64,000 nt of DNA from an uncultured Lachnospiraceae bacterium. GTDB lineage: Bacteria > Bacillota > Clostridia > Lachnospirales > Lachnospiraceae. Each line of letters opens with the position of its first letter. The stretch's first letter is position 1. Location: contig CAMQTN010000006.1 in NCBI GenBank assembly GCA_947037115.1, positions 1-64,000 on the forward strand, read 5' to 3'. The translations under genes were made by a program, and so were the position numbers. Under the pieces are notes generated by a model. That model saw only the letters and a list, made by a program, of their open reading frames with translations. It ran no database searches and had not been told where the DNA came from. Shown here in pieces: positions 26,860 to 36,332 of this stretch.

Positions 26860-26948
26860 TCGAAAACTTTCCCCTTTCTCCTTAAGCCTGAACCTATCAT
26901 AAAAATAAGTCCTTATAAAAATGTCGAGGTATTTCTTATAAAAATCTT

Positions 26949-26984
26949 AAAAAACGCACCGTTTCTGTCAAACGATGCATTTTT
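26949..26984 (-). terminator. Terminator of the DUF3990 cassette
   Basis: Read leftward, ATGCATCGTTT pairs with AAACGGTGCGT (two G-T pairs), loop of six, followed by six T. It lies about 130 bp past the stop at 27116 and before the two-component genes. Confidence 0.7.
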
Positions 26985-27115
26985 ATCCATTCCCGGTTCA
27001 CCACATATACTGAAATTTTGTATTCTCCCGCCCCCTGTCCCTGATTCAGTACCCGTGAAAAATCACGTCAGTTGTTCCTTATATTTACCTTACCGCCAAA
27101 GGATGAGTTTTTTCA

Positions 27116-27559
27116 CTACGCGCAAATCTTCCCTTCTTTATAGCATTCACAAATATATTCTCTTGATTGATAATAAAAATCTGTATTATAATTCGATATG
27201 ACACCATCGATCCAAGATGAGTATACCTCTATCATCCATTCAACTACACTGCGTTCCGAATTTTCAGAAACATCTTCAATCAAGCGCTCATAAACCTCTC
27301 CGATTGTCCAGTAATCAGGCACTTCATATTTACATTTACCAATATTATCAAACGAATCTGTTGGTATATTACATCTCCGAATGAAATCATCTGCCACTTT
27401 CTCTATAGGTTCACAGTGAAAGACATCTGCATGCTTATATATACGGTTTAAAGTATCTATTCCCAAATAATTCACTACTATGGCTCTTTTTTGCTTTTGC
27501 TGTCTCCCGATTAATTCAATCAAACTACATGCATAAAACAATGCACTATCATTCTTCAT
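27116..27559 (-). CDS. Small partner protein of the DUF3990 gene, possible antitoxin
   Basis: The 147-residue product is mostly helical with an N-terminal SALFYACSLIELIGRQ, a middle VADDFIRRCNIPTDSFDN and the segment VPDYWTIGEVYERLIEDV. I recognise this pattern from proteins that sit beside DUF3990 genes in Clostridia, sometimes in the place of DUF3791. It overlaps the end of the DUF3990 gene by 11 bp. Pairing of a conserved small helical protein with a predicted ADP-ribosyltransferase-like protein suggests toxin-antitoxin behaviour, but no activity is established for this pair. AT-rich base use marks the cassette as acquired. Confidence 0.55.
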   Translation of the reverse strand: MKNDSALFYACSLIELIGRQQKQKRAIVVNYLGIDTLNRIYKHADVFHCEPIEKVADDFIRRCNIPTDSFDNIGKCKYEVPDYWTIGEVYERLIEDVSENSERSVVEWMIEVYSSWIDGVISNYNTDFYYQSREYICECYKEGKICA

Positions 27560-28025
27560 CTCTTACCCCACTCCCCTTCAAATATTTTAATGTCGTCAGC
27601 GCCTTTGCCGTGTGGAAACTTATCTGATGTGTTGGTTTCTCAAATTTCGCCAGATTCCAAAATGCCTCTCTACTGATCTTTCCATCAACAAAATTTTGAA
27701 CATAATTAAATATTTTATCATCAGCCATAGGTCCTTCTACAATATCATAGTCATGGGATCTTCCCACCCTGCACGCGACGATAAAATCCAGCCATTCCTC
27801 CGTCATTTCTGAGAAAATTTTTATATTCAATTTCTTATTTGGTATATACAGATATTCACTTACATATCCTGTTCCACCAAATCTGGTGGCCCAGCGTTTA
27901 GCCTGCTCAGGATAAATTGTCCCGTAGAACCCAAAATAGAACTCGTTATTATATTTTTGAATTCTAATTTCAGGAAATTCAACTATTTCCTGACCTCCGT
28001 GGTACAAAATTCTTTTATTTAGCAA
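27549..28025 (-). CDS. DUF3990 protein, ADP-ribosyltransferase-like fold
   Basis: The 158-residue product starts with TTG at 28025 (GGGAG eight bases upstream). DUF3990 markers are ILYHGGQEIVEFPEIRI at the N-terminus, the GFYGTIYPEQAKRWA segment, EWLDFIVACRVG, the DIVEGPMADDKIF strand-loop and QISFHTAKALTTLKYL at the end. Families with an opening Y-H-G and a later aromatic-Gly-Tyr segment are grouped by fold with ADP-ribosyltransferases. The gene leads a two-gene AT-rich cassette flanked by unrelated housekeeping genes. Family assignment is good; toxin role is inference. Confidence 0.75.
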   Translation of the reverse strand: MLNKRILYHGGQEIVEFPEIRIQKYNNEFYFGFYGTIYPEQAKRWATRFGGTGYVSEYLYIPNKKLNIKIFSEMTEEWLDFIVACRVGRSHDYDIVEGPMADDKIFNYVQNFVDGKISREAFWNLAKFEKPTHQISFHTAKALTTLKYLKGSGVRDEE

Positions 28026-28168
28026 TAAACCATCTCCCTTTTTATGAAATGCTTTGGCTATAAACCTTTTTTCATTTTATCATCATGTATCCATGTTATC
28101 AAAATTTTTTTAGATTGTCATCCAGCCACCACGTCTCCTTTTATCAGTCAAAATCCCAGATTACCCCA

Positions 28169-30985
28169 CTATTCTACCCCTGAAATCCCAAAATTCTCCC
28201 GCATTTCCTCTTCGGCCGCCCGCACCTCCTCGTAAAGTTCCGTGGCGGGTACGCGGATCGCGCCGGCTCCCATAATAATAACCTGCTCCAGACCGTCGGA
28301 AGTAGCCACCCACACCTGATCGTTTCTCCGGCTCATCTCATGGGTCACCTTCTCGATATACTGGTCTGCCGTCTCGGCCTCCTTCGTGTAGACCACGTCG
28401 ATGTTATGGTAATGCTCCACACTGCCCGGATTTCCCTTCACCCGGTAAGCGTCAAAAACCAGAATCAGATGCATTTTCCGGTAAGCCTGATAGTTACAGA
28501 GGATGTCCATCAGCCTGACGCGGGCGCCGTTTAAATCAGATTTCGCCAGCTCGCTCAGTTCCTTCCACGCAAAGATGATATTGTAGCCGTCCACCAGAAG
28601 ATATTCTTCCTTCTTTGCACGCCCTCCCCGGTATTCCACCGCAGCTTCCGTCCTCCCCTCCCTGCGGATGGTTCTGGCCCATCCCTGTTTTTTCCGCTCC
28701 TTCGACCCGAAAGTCCGCTCGAATATCTCCTCGATTTCATCCTGACCAATAAAGTCTACTGTAGAGCTCGAAGCCGCGGCCCTTTTGGCATATCGCACCG
28801 CAAAACTCTCCTCATCCTCCCGTCCGTCTTGACTATATTGGTCATTATCATTTCCCGCGCCATAAACGCTGCCGTCGGACAGCCTGTACCCGGCCTTCAG
28901 GGCAGCTTCCAGATGCATATAGTTTTCCACCTGATCCCACTCCACCACAAAGCCTGCGCCATGAGCACAGAAAACCGACCCGCAGGGATTCTCCAAATCC
29001 CGCTCCGCCTCGTAGCCGGTCCGTCCGATTACCTCCTCTGCGTTGTGGCAGGGTTCATAGCCTTTCAGTTCGGTAAAAATCCGTCCCTTCCCGCCGGAGT
29101 AGGAAAGCAGTCTGGTATGATAACCCCCAAATTCGGAGACAGGTACCGTTCCCGTCAAAACCGCATACTCTCCTGTCGTCCCCGGCGCCTCAAAGTGTCC
29201 CGACATAGCCTGCAGGTCCGTCATGGCACGACCCACCATCTCCACAGGCAGTTCCATGCGAAAAGCATAGACAGGCTCTAACAGCACGCTCTTTGCCCGG
29301 CAGAGTCCCTGTCTGAGGGCGCGGTAGGTAGCCTGCCTGAAATCTCCGCCCTCTGTGTGCTTCACATGGGCCCTTCCCGCCGCCAGCGTAATCTGTATGT
29401 CCGTAACCGGCGATCCCGTGAGTACGCCAAGGTGGGTTTTCTCTTCCAGATGGGTTAAAATCAGCCTCTGCCAGTTCCGGTCCAGTTTATCCTCGCTGCA
29501 GCAGCTGCGAAAGACAAGTCCGCTGCCCCGCTCCCCCGGCTCCAAAATCAGATGTACCTCCGCATAATGTCTGAGAGGCTCAAAATGTCCCACACCCTCC
29601 GCCACATCGGCGATGGTTTCTTTATAAAGGACACTCCCCTCGTCAAAACTCACCTCCACGCCAAAGCGTTCGAGGATTAAATTCTGCAAAATTTCAATCT
29701 GTACCTCACCCATGAGCCTGACATGGATTTCTCCGCTCTGCTCCTGTCTGACGATATGAAGCTGCGGCTCCTCTTCCTCTAGTTTACATAACTTTCTATA
29801 CATATCATGTACATCACACCCGTCAGGTAAATTGACCCGATAGGTCATAACCGGTTCCAACACGGGAAGAATTGTCTCCTCCTCCACGCCGAGGCCCTGT
29901 CCGCAAAAAGTGTATTCCGGCCCCAGAAGGGCGCAGATGCTTCCGGCCTGAACCTCCTGTACCATATCATACTTTTCACCGGAATATTGACGAATCTGGT
30001 CAATTTTCTCTTCCTGGCCCGTTTTCGTCTTTCCTGTTCCGTCCACAGACGTCGCGGGTTCCCCTGCCGCTTCCGCCCTGCCGTCTGCGCCTGCCGCAGT
30101 CCTGATCGTCTGTTTCACCTTAAGGCTTCCACCGGTCACCTTGATATGCGTCAGGCGGTTTCCCTGCGCATCTCTGGTAATCTTAAAAACTCTTGCGCCA
30201 AAATTTTCCCCGTAATCAGCCACCGGCATGTAAGCCGAAAGCGCGTCAAGCAGTTCCTCCACACCCTCCCCCTTAAGGGCGGAGCCAAAAAAACAGGGAA
30301 AGAGCCTGCGGTTTTTTATCAGTTGCGCTATCTCCTCCGGCGCAAACGGCACTTTCCCAAAACCATCTGCGCTTTCCAAACGGTCCGACTCCACGGTGTT
30401 TTCTGATCCCTGCGAATAACTGTCCGTCTCTTCCCACAACAGATACTTGTCCAGAAGCTTCTCGTCACATACCGCCACATCCTCAAAGAATGTCTTTTCC
30501 GACCTGTCCCGCGAAAATGATACGCACCGACCGTCCAATCCGTCCTTCACCCCGGCAAGCAGCCCGTCCACATCCGTCCCCGGCTGATCCATCTTGTTAA
30601 AAAAGAGAAAAACCGGCACCCGATATCGTTCCAACAGCCGCCAGAGTGTTAAAGTGTGGCTCTGCACACCGTCCGCTGCGCTCACAATAAGCACTGCACA
30701 GTCCAGAACCTGTAGTGTCCTCTCCATCTCCGCCGAAAAATCCACATGTCCCGGCGTGTCTAAGAGTGTCACTTCCATATCCTTCCAGAAAAAACGCGCC
30801 TGTTTGGAAAAAATAGTAATTCCCCGCTCCCGCTCCTGACTGTCCGTATCGAGAAATGTGTCCCTGTGATCCACCCGGCCCAAATTTCTGATCTCCCCCG
30901 CCGTGTAGAGCATACGCTCCGCCAAAGTCGTTTTTCCCGCATCTACGTGGGCTAACAGACCGATCACCTGCTTTTTTTCACTCAT
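28169..30985 (-). CDS. TetM/EF-G-like GTPase fused to Rae1/YacP NYN nuclease
   Basis: The start at 30985 has TTGGGG six bases upstream; a GTG at 31006 is the alternative. The 938-residue product begins with a translational GTPase: P-loop AHVDAGKTT (12-20), DTPGHVD (76-82), NKMD (130-133). It continues through EF-G/TetM domains II-V, including a low-complexity insertion in domain II and LLEPVYAFRMELP and FTELKGYEP in domains IV-V. In the TetM loop that displaces tetracycline (YSPVSTP) this protein has HVKHTEGG, so it is probably not a resistance protein. Residues 793-930 are a NYN/PIN domain like Rae1, with acidic residues at 799 (LLVDGYN), 845 (VFDAY) and 874 (ETAD) kept. Rae1 cuts mRNA in the ribosomal A site. 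Confidence 0.92.
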   Translation of the reverse strand: MSEKKQVIGLLAHVDAGKTTLAERMLYTAGEIRNLGRVDHRDTFLDTDSQERERGITIFSKQARFFWKDMEVTLLDTPGHVDFSAEMERTLQVLDCAVLIVSAADGVQSHTLTLWRLLERYRVPVFLFFNKMDQPGTDVDGLLAGVKDGLDGRCVSFSRDRSEKTFFEDVAVCDEKLLDKYLLWEETDSYSQGSENTVESDRLESADGFGKVPFAPEEIAQLIKNRRLFPCFFGSALKGEGVEELLDALSAYMPVADYGENFGARVFKITRDAQGNRLTHIKVTGGSLKVKQTIRTAAGADGRAEAAGEPATSVDGTGKTKTGQEEKIDQIRQYSGEKYDMVQEVQAGSICALLGPEYTFCGQGLGVEEETILPVLEPVMTYRVNLPDGCDVHDMYRKLCKLEEEEPQLHIVRQEQSGEIHVRLMGEVQIEILQNLILERFGVEVSFDEGSVLYKETIADVAEGVGHFEPLRHYAEVHLILEPGERGSGLVFRSCCSEDKLDRNWQRLILTHLEEKTHLGVLTGSPVTDIQITLAAGRAHVKHTEGGDFRQATYRALRQGLCRAKSVLLEPVYAFRMELPVEMVGRAMTDLQAMSGHFEAPGTTGEYAVLTGTVPVSEFGGYHTRLLSYSGGKGRIFTELKGYEPCHNAEEVIGRTGYEAERDLENPCGSVFCAHGAGFVVEWDQVENYMHLEAALKAGYRLSDGSVYGAGNDNDQYSQDGREDEESFAVRYAKRAAASSSTVDFIGQDEIEEIFERTFGSKERKKQGWARTIRREGRTEAAVEYRGGRAKKEEYLLVDGYNIIFAWKELSELAKSDLNGARVRLMDILCNYQAYRKMHLILVFDAYRVKGNPGSVEHYHNIDVVYTKEAETADQYIEKVTHEMSRRNDQVWVATSDGLEQVIIMGAGAIRVPATELYEEVRAAEEEMRENFGISGVE

Positions 30986-31094
30986 AACAAACCCCAATTC
31001 TGACACATCTGTGCCATTTTCCTATTTTCCCTGTAACGCGAAAGTGCCCCGCCGCCCGGCGGGACACCTGATTTTTCTCCATAACTGAAAGGAC

Positions 31095-32558
31095 TTAAGC
31101 CTGATTCAGAACCTCTGCCAGACGGTCTATGCCGGCCTGCACTTTGCCCATAGACTTCAGAATGGTCTCCACTCCTGTCACCTGCTCCTCCGTGGACGCG
31201 CTGATCTCCGTAGCTCCCTGCTCGGAAACCCTGGACACTGCCTCCACCTGCTGCATGGCCGCCTGCAGTCTCTCCTTGCTCTCCACAATACCGCCAAGTT
31301 CCTCCTGTAAGCGATCCGTCTCCGCGATCACCTGTTCGGAAGATTTCAGGATGGTATCAAAAATCTTCACTGTGTCATCCAGCTTTTCATTGGATTCATT
31401 CACAATCACGGTATTGCGGTCTATCACCTTATTGGTGTCGCCTATGGTGGCAATAATGTCTTTCAGGATCGCATCGATTTTCTGGGTCGCTGTCGCTGAC
31501 TCTCCCGACAGGGCATTGATCTCATCCGCAACCACCGCAAATCCCTTGCCGGCCTCTCCGGCTCTTGCCGCCTCGATAGCCGCATTCAACGCCAAAAGGT
31601 TTGTCTGCTTCGCAATCTGGCTGATACTGTCAATGATCTCACCGATGGAGCTGGACTTCTGTGCCAGAGCTGTCATGCCCTCGGATGCAACCCGTGTAGC
31701 TTCAATATTCTCACTGAATTTTTTGGAGAGCTCACTGATGGAAGCAATCCCCTCGTTGTTCTTCTCCTCCAGCAGTTTTACGTTCTCCACAGTCTGCAGC
31801 ACTCTGGCTTCGGAATCCCCGATCCTGCCGTCCAGATCATTAAAGATCTCTATGCTTCCCTCCACCTGCTCGATCTGCTGCTGTACGCTTGTGGAAATCT
31901 CCTCCGTGGACGCCGCGATCTCCGAAGAGCTCTGCTCAAAATTATGTAAGGAATCGTAGATGGCCTGAGAAGACTCCTGCAGCCCCTCAAACGCACCCCG
32001 GACATTGCCGAGAAGAACCTCCACTTCCCCCTCCTTCTGCTCTACCTCCACAAAGAGAGATCTCGTTCTCAACACAATAAAAGCCGATACCGCCACAGCC
32101 AGTGCATATACCATAAGGATAAAAATCCATATCGCCAGTGAATACATACACAGGTACGCATCCCTGAATATAATCATCGCCGCCGCATTTGCAACCGCAG
32201 TCACCGCTGCACACACCTTGACCACCGACAGGTCGTAGTAGGCAACCGAGAGAAACAGCACCAGAAAATACGCCTCCGCCATCGCGCCGAAAACACCAGG
32301 TGTTCCCACCACCAGAATCACCGCACCCAAAACCGGCAGCGCGGATACATACAGGTATTTTGCTTTCGCGCCAAGCGGTTTCTCAAGCGCCTTTATGATA
32401 AGGCTTGCCAGTGTAATGACCAATGCCACACTATCCCTCATGCCGCCCCCGTTAAAGAAGAGTACATAAAGAAACGCCACAATGGGAATCGCCACCAAAA
32501 ACAGGAAGAAGATTAAGTTCATCAGCTTTTCTTCGTCCTTCAATACTCGTAATTCCAT
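31095..32558 (-). CDS. Methyl-accepting chemotaxis protein without outer domain
   Basis: The 487-residue product has about six membrane helices in residues 12-165 with only short loops, so no Cache or other ligand domain is present outside. The cytoplasmic half is a long coiled coil with the conserved hairpin tip [20 protein letters not shown], which contacts CheA and CheW. There is no HAMP domain. It may sense a membrane property, an internal ligand or oxygen-related signals. AGGAGGGGG precedes the ATG at 32558. No other chemotaxis or flagellar gene is adjacent. Confidence 0.9.
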   Translation of the reverse strand: MELRVLKDEEKLMNLIFFLFLVAIPIVAFLYVLFFNGGGMRDSVALVITLASLIIKALEKPLGAKAKYLYVSALPVLGAVILVVGTPGVFGAMAEAYFLVLFLSVAYYDLSVVKVCAAVTAVANAAAMIIFRDAYLCMYSLAIWIFILMVYALAVAVSAFIVLRTRSLFVEVEQKEGEVEVLLGNVRGAFEGLQESSQAIYDSLHNFEQSSSEIAASTEEISTSVQQQIEQVEGSIEIFNDLDGRIGDSEARVLQTVENVKLLEEKNNEGIASISELSKKFSENIEATRVASEGMTALAQKSSSIGEIIDSISQIAKQTNLLALNAAIEAARAGEAGKGFAVVADEINALSGESATATQKIDAILKDIIATIGDTNKVIDRNTVIVNESNEKLDDTVKIFDTILKSSEQVIAETDRLQEELGGIVESKERLQAAMQQVEAVSRVSEQGATEISASTEEQVTGVETILKSMGKVQAGIDRLAEVLNQA

Positions 32559-32624
32559 TCAAACCCCCTCCTTCTTTCGTCACATTACCTATAGTACTTA
32601 TGATACAGTATCCGCTATGAAATG

Positions 32625-33239
32625 TCAATCAAACGCAGGGCTCTTATCTGGCGTTTTCTCCGCTTCCGTCAGGCTCACAAACTTCGCATAATGCCCCGGC
32701 TTAAACATCTTCCTGTAGAGCGCATCCAGCGCTTCCCTTGAGACCCCGCCCCCGTTTTTTAGGAACGTTTTATACAAAACACTGTAATCCACACCAAACA
32801 GAACCGAACGCATCTTTGTCATCTCACATCCACAGGAACGGTAAAAAGCAATCCGCCGCTCTCTGGTAAGCCGCTGTTTTCCATCCCTCGCCGCCGAAAC
32901 CCGCTCCGATTCAATATAAAGCCCTTCTATTTCCGGCAGGTTTTCCTGAAAATATGTCTCAAAAAGAGCAAATGCCTGATGTCCGCATCCCTCGCCTCTT
33001 CTGTCTTTCAAAATCGCAAAATAATCGAGAAGCGCACACCTTGTCTCCTCGCATAAAATAAATACGGCGTAACCGGCCAGTTTCCCCTCCCCGTAAATTC
33101 CAAGAGTAAACCCATACCCCTCCCTTTCGCTCTTTATAATGTGCTTCAGCGGTTTCAATTCACTTGGGGGAAAATCCCGTTTCATATATGTCTTATAAAT
33201 CTGCGCAATCTCTTCTTCCGCCAGTCTTTCTATCTCCAT
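32625..33239 (-). CDS. GNAT-family N-acetyltransferase
   Basis: The start is at 33239, where GGAGGAG lies upstream; a longer frame to 33305 lacks a site. The 204-residue product has the GNAT core: strand GFTLGIYGEGKLAGYAVFIL, strand CALLDYFAILKDRRGEGCG with the acetyl-CoA pyrophosphate loop (R-R-G-E-G-C-G-H), and a following helix QAFALFETYF. A further segment with RIAFYRSCGCE is typical of the C-terminal half. Acceptor substrate unknown. The gene lies just downstream of the DUF512 gene on the same strand (81-bp gap). Confidence 0.85.
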   Translation of the reverse strand: MEIERLAEEEIAQIYKTYMKRDFPPSELKPLKHIIKSEREGYGFTLGIYGEGKLAGYAVFILCEETRCALLDYFAILKDRRGEGCGHQAFALFETYFQENLPEIEGLYIESERVSAARDGKQRLTRERRIAFYRSCGCEMTKMRSVLFGVDYSVLYKTFLKNGGGVSREALDALYRKMFKPGHYAKFVSLTEAEKTPDKSPAFD

Positions 33240-33320
33240 TTTACAAACTGCTCCTCCCATCTGCCCTTTCCCACAAATGGCATATACAAAATCCGCCCGG
33301 GTCAATCAGTTTACATAACT

Positions 33321-34742
33321 CTACTTCTCTGCATAACCCTGCACATACACAAAATTTTCGTTCTCTCTCTCCATGCGGTACGCCGGGTCGAGAACTGCCG
33401 CCACCAAATCCTGTCCCCCCGATTCCACGGCTTTCACGCTGATCCCCAGCGCCCGCTCCACATCCTGCACAGTGACGTCGTCCAGAAAAACCTGCTCCCC
33501 GCTCCTTAACATATTGCAGGGAATCAAAAGCGTGTCGCCCAGATCCGCCCCCGCCTCCTGCCGCTCCTTCATCTGGGCAATCAGATCCTGTCCTGTGACA
33601 AGCCCCGCCACCGTGATCGTTTCCCCGAAAAAATCATTGCGGATGGCATGGACATGAATCGTCAGGCCGGGACAGATTTCCGTCATTTTTTCGGCCGCCT
33701 CCCGCATGATCGAAAAAGCAAGCTTCCCCGTGGCAATGGTCAGCGTCCGCTTTACTTTCCTCCATTTTTCCGCGTAGTCTGGTTCCTTTAACAGCTTCCT
33801 GACCGCCTCCGAAAACTCTTCCCAGAAAAGCCGCATCATGCCCACACCGTTTTCCAGCTGAATGTAGCCGTCGTAACGCGCCTCCTCTGGAAAATCCCGC
33901 TCCGCCAGAAGGTAAAACTCGTCGCTGGCATGGATAAAATGCAGACCGTACCGGTCAAAACAGATCCGCTGATAGCCCTCAATCATGTCAATGATCTGTC
34001 CTGCCTCTTTTCTCGTAAACAGCTTTAGCGGATAGAGCCCTTCCCGAAATTTACTGAGCCCCGCGGGTACCACCGACACACTGCGCATAAAAGGCAGATA
34101 CTTCATCAGATCTTCAATGCTGCGCCGAAGCTCCTCCCCGTCATTGACGTCCTTACAACAGACAATCTGGCCGTTCATCTCCACATGCCCCTCATAAAAC
34201 CGATCCAGGAACTGCAGTTTTTCCCCGGCAAAACGGTTATGAAGCATCTTACAACGCAAATCAGGATTGGTAGTCTGGACGGAAATGTTGATGGGCGCAA
34301 GCTGCATCTTCACAATGCGCTCCACATCGTGCTCACTCATATTTGTCAGCGTGATATAATTTCCCTGCAAAAAGGAAAGCCGGGAGTCGTCGTCCTTAAA
34401 GTACAGGGTTTCCCGCATCCCCGGCGGCATCTGATCGATAAAACAGAAGATACACCTGTTGCTGCAGGACCGGTAACCGCTCATCAGATCGTTTTCAAAC
34501 TCCACGCCAAGCTCCTCGTCGTAGTCCTTGTCGATCTCCAAAAGCCATTCCTCGCCGTCCGCTTTCCGTACAAGCACCTCCACATACTCGTCCTTCATCA
34601 GGTAACGGTAGTCAAACACATCCTCTATTTCGTTGTCATTAACGGAAAGGATCACATCCCCCGCTTCAATGCCCATCTCCTCTGCAATGGAACCGGGAAT
34701 GACCTCTCTCACCATATGTTCGTTTCTGTTCAAATGACACAC
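33321..34742 (-). CDS. PDZ/radical-SAM/DUF512 protein
   Basis: The 473-residue product starts with GTG at 34742 (AAGGAG close by; the ATG at 34715 is an alternative). Order of parts: a PDZ-like domain (about 12-70, with IPGSIAEEMGIEAGDVILSV), a radical-SAM core with the cluster motif CSNRCIFCFIDQMP (about 92-105), and a C-terminal DUF512 domain ending near GYAEK. In Firmicutes, orthologues often sit before the ribosome-assembly GTPase gene der; der is not present here. The reaction is unknown. A promoter is seen at 34822-34851. Confidence 0.88.
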   Translation of the reverse strand: MCHLNRNEHMVREVIPGSIAEEMGIEAGDVILSVNDNEIEDVFDYRYLMKDEYVEVLVRKADGEEWLLEIDKDYDEELGVEFENDLMSGYRSCSNRCIFCFIDQMPPGMRETLYFKDDDSRLSFLQGNYITLTNMSEHDVERIVKMQLAPINISVQTTNPDLRCKMLHNRFAGEKLQFLDRFYEGHVEMNGQIVCCKDVNDGEELRRSIEDLMKYLPFMRSVSVVPAGLSKFREGLYPLKLFTRKEAGQIIDMIEGYQRICFDRYGLHFIHASDEFYLLAERDFPEEARYDGYIQLENGVGMMRLFWEEFSEAVRKLLKEPDYAEKWRKVKRTLTIATGKLAFSIMREAAEKMTEICPGLTIHVHAIRNDFFGETITVAGLVTGQDLIAQMKERQEAGADLGDTLLIPCNMLRSGEQVFLDDVTVQDVERALGISVKAVESGGQDLVAAVLDPAYRMERENENFVYVQGYAEK

Positions 34743-34821
34743 CGCTCCTTATAAATTTCCAAATTTACCAGGCTGCCAAGCCGTCCTCTTTACCGTTTCT
34801 TTCCCCGTCACCTGTCCGCCC

Positions 34822-34851
34822 ATTATACAGGGAATCCCTGAGAAAAAGCAA
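34822..34851 (-). promoter_or_regulatory. Promoter of the DUF512 gene with palindromic spacer
   Basis: Read leftward, TTGCTT and TATAAT are 18 bases apart. The spacer holds CAGGGA-T-TCCCTG, a 6-bp inverted repeat lying between the boxes, where a bound repressor would block polymerase. Confidence 0.65.
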
Positions 34852-34853
34852 TG

Positions 34854-36179
34854 CTAGCGAGTCAAATAGCCCGGAAGTTTCCAGATCAGATACAATGGAA
34901 GACTATAAGTGTGCGTTTCCTCAACCTTGTTATCTCCCACACTTTTCATGGAAAACTTAAATCCCAGAGGCGGCCTGTATTTTTTGCAAAACTGCACATA
35001 GCTTTTGGCTCTTGTACTGACGTTTGCCTTCGCCTCTACCGGAATGACCCTGTCTTCATCCTCAAATAGAAAATCCAGCTCCGCCGTGTTCCCCGAACGC
35101 CAGAAATAAGGCTGCCTGCTCTGTGCCACCAATTCGTTCAGCACATAATTTTCCGTTAAAGCACCTTTAAAATTTTGATATAATTCAGATTCTTCCAAAA
35201 TTGTCTTATGAGACAAATTGGATTTTCTTCTCAACAACCCAATGTCCGCCATATATACTTTAAAAAAAGCAGCGTTCGCATGAAAAGACAACGGCATTTG
35301 CGGATTCGATACCATTTCCAGTCGTCGGACAAGCCCGGCGTCTGTCAGCCATTCCAACGCATCCTCCAACTCACTGGAACGTTTTCCTTCCTTTACATGT
35401 GAGAAAACAAATTTATTGTTGTCCCTTGCAAGCTGCTTCGGAATAGAATCCCAAATCCACCCCAGCTTCGGCACATCCGCCTTAGGCGCATATTTTGTGA
35501 AATCACTACTGTAGTCTGCTAAAATGTTATCCTGTAATCTGGACACTTCCTCAAAATTATGTGTATCCGTCCACATTTTTACTACTTCCGGCATACCACC
35601 CACAATGTAGTAATATTTCAAACTTTTCTCAAGAGGAATCCTGTATAATTCCGGCAGCTCACTCTCTAAATCCAACTGTCCCGCCCCATTGTACAATGCC
35701 TCGGCCCCATCGGCGCATAGAAATTCCGAAAAGGTCATAGGATACATTTGCAAACGGTCAACCTTACCCACCGGAAAGGATATGCCGTCCCGTTTCACCG
35801 AAACACCCAACAGAGAGCCTGCACAAACAATATGTAGTTCTCTCTTATTTTCGCAGAAATTCTTCAAAGCAGTGACGGCATTGGGACATGCCTGAATTTC
35901 ATCAAAGATAAGAAGCGTCTTTCCGGGTATGATTTCTCGTCCTCGTACAATACTTCCCAATTCTCTCAATATCCGCTCAGGGTCAAGATCATAATCAAAA
36001 ACAGACGAAAGCCCCTTGTTACCCTCAAAAGAAAAATATGCTGTATCTTCAAAATATCTGTTCCCAAATTCTTTCAACACATATGTTTTTCCGCATTGAC
36101 GGACGCCGGTGAGCAAAAGCGGTTTCCGCACCGCCGAATCTTTCCATGCCACCAGCCTTTTCATAATATTCCGTTCCAT
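34854..36179 (-). CDS. AAA-14/DUF4143 ATPase
   Basis: The start at 36179 follows GAGGAC; a frame to 36209 has no site. The 441-residue product has an AAA-14 domain (Walker A GVRQCGKTY about residues 24-32, Walker B LLIFDEIQ) and a C-terminal DUF4143 domain with a restriction-like fold (SGNTAELDFLFEDEDRVIPVEAK split over two segments). These ATPases are abundant in gut bacteria and archaea, often in many copies, with no settled function. AT-rich base use and single-gene setting suggest horizontal spread. Direct repeats upstream at 36282-36327 may be its operator. Confidence 0.88.
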   Translation of the reverse strand: MERNIMKRLVAWKDSAVRKPLLLTGVRQCGKTYVLKEFGNRYFEDTAYFSFEGNKGLSSVFDYDLDPERILRELGSIVRGREIIPGKTLLIFDEIQACPNAVTALKNFCENKRELHIVCAGSLLGVSVKRDGISFPVGKVDRLQMYPMTFSEFLCADGAEALYNGAGQLDLESELPELYRIPLEKSLKYYYIVGGMPEVVKMWTDTHNFEEVSRLQDNILADYSSDFTKYAPKADVPKLGWIWDSIPKQLARDNNKFVFSHVKEGKRSSELEDALEWLTDAGLVRRLEMVSNPQMPLSFHANAAFFKVYMADIGLLRRKSNLSHKTILEESELYQNFKGALTENYVLNELVAQSRQPYFWRSGNTAELDFLFEDEDRVIPVEAKANVSTRAKSYVQFCKKYRPPLGFKFSMKSVGDNKVEETHTYSLPLYLIWKLPGYLTR

Positions 36180-36281
36180 AAAAGTCCTCTTTCCCCTGTC
36201 ATAACACACATACCGCCGCCGGATTCTCTAAAACAGAATACTATCATACTTCCGATATTCGCCGCAAGAAAAAGGTCATTT

Positions 36282-36327
36282 TTCATAGGAACTTTTACAA
36301 AAAAATGCAATTGTTCATAGGAACTTT
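36282..36327. repeat. Two 14-bp direct repeats 32 bp apart
   Basis: TTCATAGGAACTTT occurs at 36282-36295 and exactly at 36314-36327. The 32-bp period is three helical turns. They lie about 100 bp upstream of the ATPase start at 36179 and just after the stop of the 58-residue gene. Confidence 0.65.
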
Positions 36328-36332
36328 ATCTC

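Noticed and set aside
28169..30985. Tetracycline-resistance gene of the tetM/W/O class
   Set aside because: The whole GTPase part is TetM-like, but the loop that displaces the drug is changed to HVKHTEGG and a nuclease domain is attached, so I do not call resistance.
31052..31068. GC-rich inverted repeat (CCCGCC/GGCGGG) after the chemotaxis gene as terminator
   Set aside because: Six pairs only and no T-run on either strand.
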